Shown: in pieces, positions 57,371 to 64,000 of the stretch
Position numbering within the stretch: the first letter of the stretch is position 1
Layout of the letters: every line of letters begins with the position of its first letter
Source of the DNA: Annona cherimola
Taxonomy: Eukaryota > Streptophyta > Magnoliopsida > Magnoliales > Annonaceae
Assembly (NCBI GenBank): GCA_030490835.1
Contig: CM059975.1
Span: 58,271,174-58,335,173 of the forward strand
Direction: 5' to 3'
Length of the DNA stretch: 64,000 nucleotides
The notes under the pieces: model-generated
The model's database searches: none
What the model was told of the DNA's origin: nothing
Seen by the model: the letters and a program-made list of their open reading frames with translations, nothing else
Translations under genes and position numbers: made by a program

Positions 57371-58290
57371 ATTGTTCGCAATCTCACCGCAAGTGCACGG
57401 GTCATAGATTGTAGAATATAAATTATCGATCCACCGGAAATTTGGGACTACAAACTTTACATTTAAATGCTTTCGTGTCAAACATAAAGAGAATAAATTA
57501 ATTAAAATGAAATAAAAATATAAAAAAGTGGGAAAAGAAAATAAAATTAAAACTAGACTGGGTAGTAGAAAATAAGAGTGCGAGTACCTAGGATCTAGGG
57601 TTTCATATGCGACTTTTGCAACGGGTAGTGATATAATTATTTAATCTGGATATTATTTGTTAAAGAAGAACAAACCTTAATTTATCCTTGCAACTTCTCT
57701 CGAAACCTACAAGGTGTACCCTAATTTTCTTAACCACCTATTCTCATGGGATTAAGTTAATTAAAATTCATTAAGTTCTGTGGCTTGTTCTTGAAATTCC
57801 TCTAGGTCATCATGTCTATTTTCATGGTCTTACATTTTCAGGTTTAATATCTTAATTGTTGTATATTAGACTTTCACCTCTCGATTTCATCACCCAATAT
57901 ATGGAATCATGCGAAAGTATGGGCGCATATACAAAGCAAGCATTAAAATCACAATATATTAAATTAACAATAATATCCATCATAAATAAATTAAAACCAC
58001 ATACCACGCTACATTGTACGCATGCTACATCCTAAATCCTACATTTAGGGCTTAGCCGAGCATGTTTAAGTCCAAAATAAAATTAAAATTCAAAATCATC
58101 TTAAACAAGGCAATTAAAATTGAAAAGGGCAAGAGATAGAGAAGCTTATTGGTTGGAAACCCCGATGGTGTGTTGGTCGCTTCAAGCAACACGCCGCCTC
58201 TCCTCTTGCCTCGTGCTCTATGTCTTCTCTTGCTCTGCGGATCTTAATCCAAGCTCCCAAGACGTTCTTCAATACCTTAGGACATTCCCC
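57371..58290. repeat. 0.9-kb dispersed repeat, copy 2
   Basis: Starts ATTGTTCGCAATCTC, the same start as 55011. It interrupts LTR copy F1. Confidence 0.75.
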
Positions 58291-58740
58291 ACAAGTGTTT
58301 ATATAGAAGTGAATAGTGTGCATGAACAGTAACGTGAATTAGTGTGCATATAAATAGTTGTACATGAACAGTGGGCAAGTAGTGTGCATATAAATAGTTG
58401 TGCATGAACAGTTGCGCATGAACAGTAACGTGCATGTTCAAGCTAGGACAAGGGGGAGAGATGAAGAGTCATCAGTGTGTATAAGATCCAATGTAGAGGA
58501 AACCCTACACTTTTGAGAGTGTCGAAATAGTCCCTTCAAATCCAAACTATCCAAGGAAAATAAATTGTGGATGATGTGTTTTCAATGAGACAAACATGGG
58601 AAATGCTTCCCATGAATTGCCCCCCCCCCTCAAGAAGCTCATTAGCTATCATTTTGAGCAGTAAAACCTTAGGAAGCATATTCAACTAAGGTTTCTATTA
58701 TGAAAGCAAGTGCTAGCTAGTTTTTGAACTTGTCGAGGCA
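58291..58740. other. No gene; short GTGCATGAACAGT repeats
   Basis: 58310-58440 repeats GTGCAT(A/G)-type phrases (GTGCATGAACAGT, GTGCATATAAATAGTTG) four to five times. A C-homopolymer lies at about 58621. No ORF. Confidence 0.55.
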
Positions 58741-58925
58741 TATTGCAATTGTCTTCACATAAGCGCCTAGCAATTTACCTAGTAACCTCAAAGACAGATT
58801 TTCATCAACTATTTATTGATTTTGCAAGGAAGCCCATCAAGCTGATGAAATGGATGTCAATTACAGAGGTTCATCTAGCCATAGTTGAAGAAATCAATAA
58901 GCTCCTTAAAGTTAAGTTTGTGTAA
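58741..58925 (+). pseudogene. Possible Ty3/gypsy RT N-terminal remnant
   Basis: A short frame ends VEEINKLLKVKFV, which resembles the EEVxKLLxAGFI motif just before the first RT motif of gypsy elements, preceded by SHKRLAI (compare SHRLAI/CHKLAV). Too short to be certain. Confidence 0.3.
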
Positions 58926-59460
58926 GTCAATTTCACATAGCAGCTTACATGAAAAGCAATGCAACCGCATCCTACATTAGATTTTAGATTATATATTAAG
59001 CTATCTCTTTGGTCTATAAAAAGGGATTGGTCTACGGTTCACTGAAAGTGTAATTTTGTGAAGTTCTTTTGTATATTCTTTTGTAAGATTGTCTTTTAGA
59101 GAGTTTCTTTATGGTTGTATTGGTTTCAAAATTCTTTTTAAAAGTTCTTCATCTATTTATTGTAATCTATTTCTCATGGTAAATATTCGCTTTCTTTGGC
59201 TATAGTTTTCTCCTTCATGTTGAAGCTTTGCAAGTGATTTTGTCACTTCACGTTAAAATATTTTTCACGTAATTAGTATTAGTTTTTACTTCTCATTCAT
59301 TTGATCTTTTGTATGGTTTTGTTATTTTGAAGGATTATTCATACCATATTAGCGAGAGTCATATCAACTTAATTCATAGATAAAATAATATGCTTATGTC
59401 TTGCAAGTTTATGAGACTAACTAGACCTTTTTCAGTTGTAGAATACAATTTATTTATTTT
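58926..59460. other. No gene; TATA-like site near 59016
   Basis: CTATAAAAAGGG near 59016 is followed by T-rich sequence resembling the transcribed start of an LTR, but no LTR boundaries could be found. Confidence 0.35.
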
Positions 59461-62400
59461 TATGGCGCTCCTGACCCGAGGCACCGAAACCTTACTCCAG
59501 AATTATTTTTGATTGGTAAATGTGAAACAAGATTATTGTCCTGATCACGCGGCGGAATTTTTGAATCTATTTCATTTAGCGTCAAAAAATTTTCGTTACA
59601 TTTCCTTCATCCTTTTTCAAGCAATATCTCCTTGACATTAGCTATACATATCATTCACAACTCATCAATTCCTTCATAACCTGATCATTCCATATCAATA
59701 TAAAGTATTCATTTGTTCTTAATCATATCATATCAATACAAGTCATTCATGAATATTCATAATTCAAACAACTTGATCATTTATATCATAAACTTTCATC
59801 ATCTAACCTTAATATATGTATATTATATAATTAATACATACGCAATCTTTCTTTCATATCACAAATAATCATATAGTCATGAGCCGAATTCAAATGGAAT
59901 TCTCAACATAAATACTTATCTGTTCACATTACATTAGAGGTATTCACAACCTGAGACTTCATTATTAACACATTCATTCATCCACAACATGTAGGTAAAT
60001 AATATTTAGCTTTGCTCCTCCTCTTGTACCTTGTACCTGCATAGGGTTTGGGGAAAACAAAATGTGAGTGATAAAATTAGTAAGCAAGTATTTTCATTTT
60101 AAACCTTTTTCAAAACCTTTTCCTTGTAAATATTTCATGTCTCAAATTCTGAGTTTTTCAAAGGTGAGACATATGCACGTAAACATTTTTCATAAAAACC
60201 TTTTTTCATGTAGACATCTTCATGTCCTAAAATATTTTTATGGAAACCTTTTTCCATGCGGACATTCTCGTGTTCTAAAATATTTTCATGTAAACCCTTT
60301 TTTTTCATGCGAACATTCTTATGTCCTAAAATATTTTCATAGAAATATTTTTCTATGTGGACATTCTTATGTCTTAAAATATTTTCTTGTAAACTCTTTT
60401 TTCATGTGGACATTTTTATGTCCAAAAATATTTTCATGTGCCCATTTTAGGGATTTTTTAAAAGCATATGCAAATACACTTCTATCCCTCTAGTAGGTGA
60501 CACTTACCAAGTGATCATCCTTCTATAGAAAATTAATCTTTTATGCGATAGCACGCGATCTTTGCGTCTATCCTTAAACCTTCTCCTATCTCAAAGAGGG
60601 CGCCGCCGGCCTCCTACCTTCATTAGCCACTTAGACACATGTAGAGGAGACCCCAGTCAATCTGCGACCACCTCTACGATTGACCTATTCATCATTCTAG
60701 TGCACCATACATCATTTTTATCCATATCAACAAGCTAGCATGATTTCATAAAAGCATACAGACCTCGATCTGTAACCTCTTGAAATCTCACAGATATCTG
60801 TCTGTTTCTTTTTTCTCAAAATTGAAAACTTGGCAACTCTATGCTTTTTTTTAACTAAAAGCTTAGCAACTTTGTGCTTTTTTTCAAACTAAAAGCTTGG
60901 CAACTCTGTGCCAAGATCATTTCATAAATAGTGAATATGCAAACACATCATTTTCATTCATGTCATAATTTTTTATGTAATGGTACGCTAGCCCGATGAA
61001 ATCTTTGTCATATGGTAGATGGCACTTACCAAATGATCAACTACCCATGGAAACATGACCATTCTACTAAAAGACACCAGCCACACCGACTTGAGAATTT
61101 CAAGGGCACAACTACCCATGAAAACATGATTTTTCGTATCCTAATTAGTTTCCTAACTTTTCGCGCATGACTTTCATTTACCCTGACATTATATACCTCA
61201 GTCGCATGATTGTCATTCTCATATAGAAAAGAGCTTGCATATTCATTTTGAACACAACTTGAAAAACAGTATTCAAATCACAATTTTAGAATGACCACCC
61301 TTAAATGGTTTTAGAATCATTAATATAAGCAGTTTTCAAAACACTTCAAAATTCAAGAAAATTCAAAATATGTCAATTTTTAAGAAAAATCAATAGTTTC
61401 AAAGGTCTTATTTGTTTACTTGTAAACAAGTTTTAAAACTAATACAATAAAGCAATTTCGAAATCCTTCAATATTTGAAAAGAAAGTAACATTTTCAAAA
61501 ACTTTTCTCGCAAATATTTTTATTTTCGTTTTTGGGCTTTGCAAAGGATATGCCACGCATCTTTTCCATTAATCCACTCTGGCATCATATTTTTTATTCA
61601 TACGACATCCCTGCCATTCTTACATATATGAAAAGAAAACATGCATATTCTTTGAACGTCATTAACAAATAAAAATCAAATCATTTAATACAATCAACTT
61701 ATCGGGTTGGTCATACTTAAACTCTTTTAGAAATGTCAACGTAAAACATTTTTAAATTATTTTTCTATTTAAAGATTCCAAACATTTCAAGAACATCCTT
61801 TTTCAAATGCTTTGCTTGAAAATACCATTTTTGTAAAGAAATCAAAATTTTCTTTTCATAAATCAACTTTCTTTTCACAATCCTTTTGAAATATTCAATG
61901 AAATAATTTCTAAACACTTCAACAATTAAAAAAGGCTTGCTTACAATGAAGCAATTCCAAAACATATTCATATTTGAAAAATAACATTTTAAAAGGTTTT
62001 GCTTGCTTTCAAACATCATTTCATAAAGGAAATCGACTTCCTCATCATAAAAATCCTTTTTTAAGTAGGATTTTAAAGGGCTTATCTACACATATCATTT
62101 CAACACTCAAAATGAAGTCAACATTTTAAAAAGTTTGCTTGCTTACAAGCAAATCTTAGAATCATTAGTATAAAGGCCTTTTAAATATTTCAACACCTGA
62201 AATGAAATCGACATTTTAAAAACAATTTGCTTGCTTACAAGCAAATCTTAGAATCATCAGTATAAAGTCATTTCAAACATTTTAATGTTTGAAATGAAAT
62301 CAATATTTTAAAAGTTTGCTTGCTTACCTGTGGGAAGTTCATTCATCTCTTAGATCTTTTCTTTGCCTTTACCTAGAAGTGAAAAATGATCATCTTATAT

Positions 62401-64000
62401 GCTTGCATATCATCATATACTTGCATGCATTGCCTTTTATTTAGTTCATGTTCATATATCACTTGTCCCCAACACTTCCATGATCTCAATCTATATATGA
62501 CTCATAACATGTTTGCCTTAATCATTTCTTCCTTTGAGATGAACTTCAACATCTCATATGTCACATATATGCACATTTTTCAATGGTGAGTCATTCATTT
62601 AACTCAATACCCTCATCTAGGGTATTTAATCTTTTTTCAATTATTCAATATACTTACTTGAAACTATAGCAAGCTAAGTTCAAGTAAGGTTTCTCAACTT
62701 CATATTTATCTGCTAATACTTTCTTTTTCACACACCTATGTGACCTAGTAATTAATTGCTTTGAAAATTAGCTTTTGTAGTCATTCAAGACAATTATCTA
62801 TGACTTCTATCAAGTCATTTCTTTGTCAAATTTCTAAAATTTTCTACAACTAACAAAATAGCCACGTAAATGCATATTTTCACTAAGTTTTGCTTTCTCA
62901 TTTGCACCTTAATGATATCCACATAAAAATTTATCAAACAACCACTCTTATGGTTTCGTTAGGTGCTTGTTCATACACTTTAACAATATAAATTCACTTA
63001 AAATTTTTGGATTAAATCATCATTCCAAAACAGCCATATTTTGTCTCATTTTTGGTTAAGTTCCACTTGTACAATTGCACCTTAATGATGTATATATTAA
63101 ATACAATCTTTCCCCAACTTTTGTGATCTTTCAAGGCACTTATTCATAGTTGATAGCAACTATTTTTGCATAAAAATTTATGTAATAATTATCTTTTTCA
63201 AAACAGCCGCGTTTTGCTAAGTTTCCTTTCCATATTAGCATATTAATCCAATATGCATGCCATAGCAAAACTTAACCCTTATATTTGTTATCAACATTCT
63301 TAATTCTTTACTAATCCACATATCATATGATAATTAAAAACAATTGAAACAAAAATTTCTTTTCAATTAACACATACTTAAACGTCTCTTAAGCATGGGA
63401 TAAATCAAACATCAAACTCATGATTTAACATATTGTTTAGACGCCACTTTGAGCATGGTATAAGCTAATAATTAATCAACGAAATACCCATATAATAACC
63501 TGTTTTGGACATCCAAGGGGCTATCTCCTGGCTGAAATTTTTTTCTCCTTTGCAAGCTTGCTAAAAACATCCAAGAGCTGCCCTCTTTCACCTATTTATA
63601 ATGCTCGGTTTTACCCTTGGTTTGCCACCTATTAACCATGGTTAAAACCACATTTATTACCGTTAATTGCTGCTGAAATTTGAGCCATACAAGTGTCCTA
63701 TATCGCCTTCTTATCATCTTCATTAACACTTGCATTTAATGGCTATTGTCACCTTGCATTTCTTTCATTAATTACATTGCCACCTCTCACCTTATCTTGC
63801 TACCTCTCATTTAATGCTCCCTATATGATAAGGCTCATTAATGCATATTTGCTTTTTATCTCTTCCATTTGCACCCTTGCTTGCCATGTGTCCCTATCTT
63901 GGTGTAATTGTCAACTCCTCATTTATTTAGTTGACTTCAATCTTGTCCAATTGCACCCTACAATGCCACATGTCCAAGCTTATTGCACAAGTCAACTTTA
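59461..64000 (-). mobile_element. Long chromovirus-like LTR, copy F2, runs off the window
   Basis: Begins TATGGCGCTCCTGACCC, a mutated form of the start of F1. It aligns with F1 to about 61190 and continues to the window end. Minus-strand TATAAATAG at 63592-63600; by analogy with the LTR at 22449 (TATA about 710 bp in) its 5' end would lie about 300 bp beyond base 64000. No ORF is supported. The reading at 60068-60493 is the hairpin array. Confidence 0.7.
60205..60424. repeat. GGACAT/ATGTCC-type hairpin array in LTR F2
   Basis: Five units of about 50 bp (GTAGACATCTTCATGTCC, GCGGACATTCTCGTG, and three more to 60424), separated by AAAATATTTTCATG stretches. Homologous to 26693-27057 on the opposite strand. 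Confidence 0.75.

Noticed and set aside
60068..60493. 141-codon plus-strand ORF with repeated YFHxNxFxCxHxxVLK units
   Set aside because: It is the roughly 50-bp hairpin array of LTR F2 read in one frame. The Cys/His spacing follows the DNA repeat and the region lies antisense in an LTR, so I do not call a zinc-finger protein.

Overview
This is plant nuclear DNA, almost certainly from a flowering plant. It is AT-rich heterochromatin-like sequence made of nested LTR retrotransposons, with decayed transposon-derived genes on the right. I see no intact host gene, no tRNA or rRNA gene and no CRISPR. The species cannot be named from this sequence.

Layout, oldest layer first. A minus-strand Ty3/gypsy-type element survives in three pieces (39800-39267 gag tail, 22443-21977 protease, 2097-1 post-protease ORF and 3' region). 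It was split by two insertions whose target-site duplications (TSDs) are still readable: a very long (about 5.2 kb) chromovirus-like solo LTR (22449-39266, TSD tgaga) and Ty1/copia Sirevirus-type element A (2098-21976, TSD gacca). Element A was hit by a 448-bp TRIM (8069-8516, TSD gattc) and by the young Sirevirus element B (10168-21307, TSD cttac). The long solo LTR was hit by a minus-strand Sirevirus, C (27367-39003). A related solo LTR, D (39967-41668, TSD taatt), lies next to it.

Elements B and C have the layout LTR - PBS - gag (two CCHC knuckles) - protease/integrase/RT/RNase H - motif array - third ORF (ORF3) - two polypurine tracts - LTR. All carry stops or frameshifts, so none looks autonomous now. 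B has LTRs with only about a dozen base differences and is the youngest.

The most striking feature is a shared cis-element grammar. The U3 regions of A, B, C and D contain a 34-bp dyad: half-site AAGTCGCA, 6 bp, core GTCGAC, 6 bp, half-site TGCGACTT, sometimes with three cores spaced exactly 20 bp. A cores-only version with a 19-23 bp (mostly 20-21 bp) pitch sits between the pol stop and ORF3 in both B and C, as if ORF3 had its own promoter built from the LTR motif.

The right third (41.7-64 kb) holds a small hAT-like MITE, a degenerate Ulp1-like (C48) protease gene next to a degenerate FAR1/MULE-type transposase gene on the same strand, an inverted pair of 1.3-kb repeats, a duplicated 0.9-kb repeat, and two minus-strand long LTRs related to the chromovirus-like LTR, the last running off the window end.
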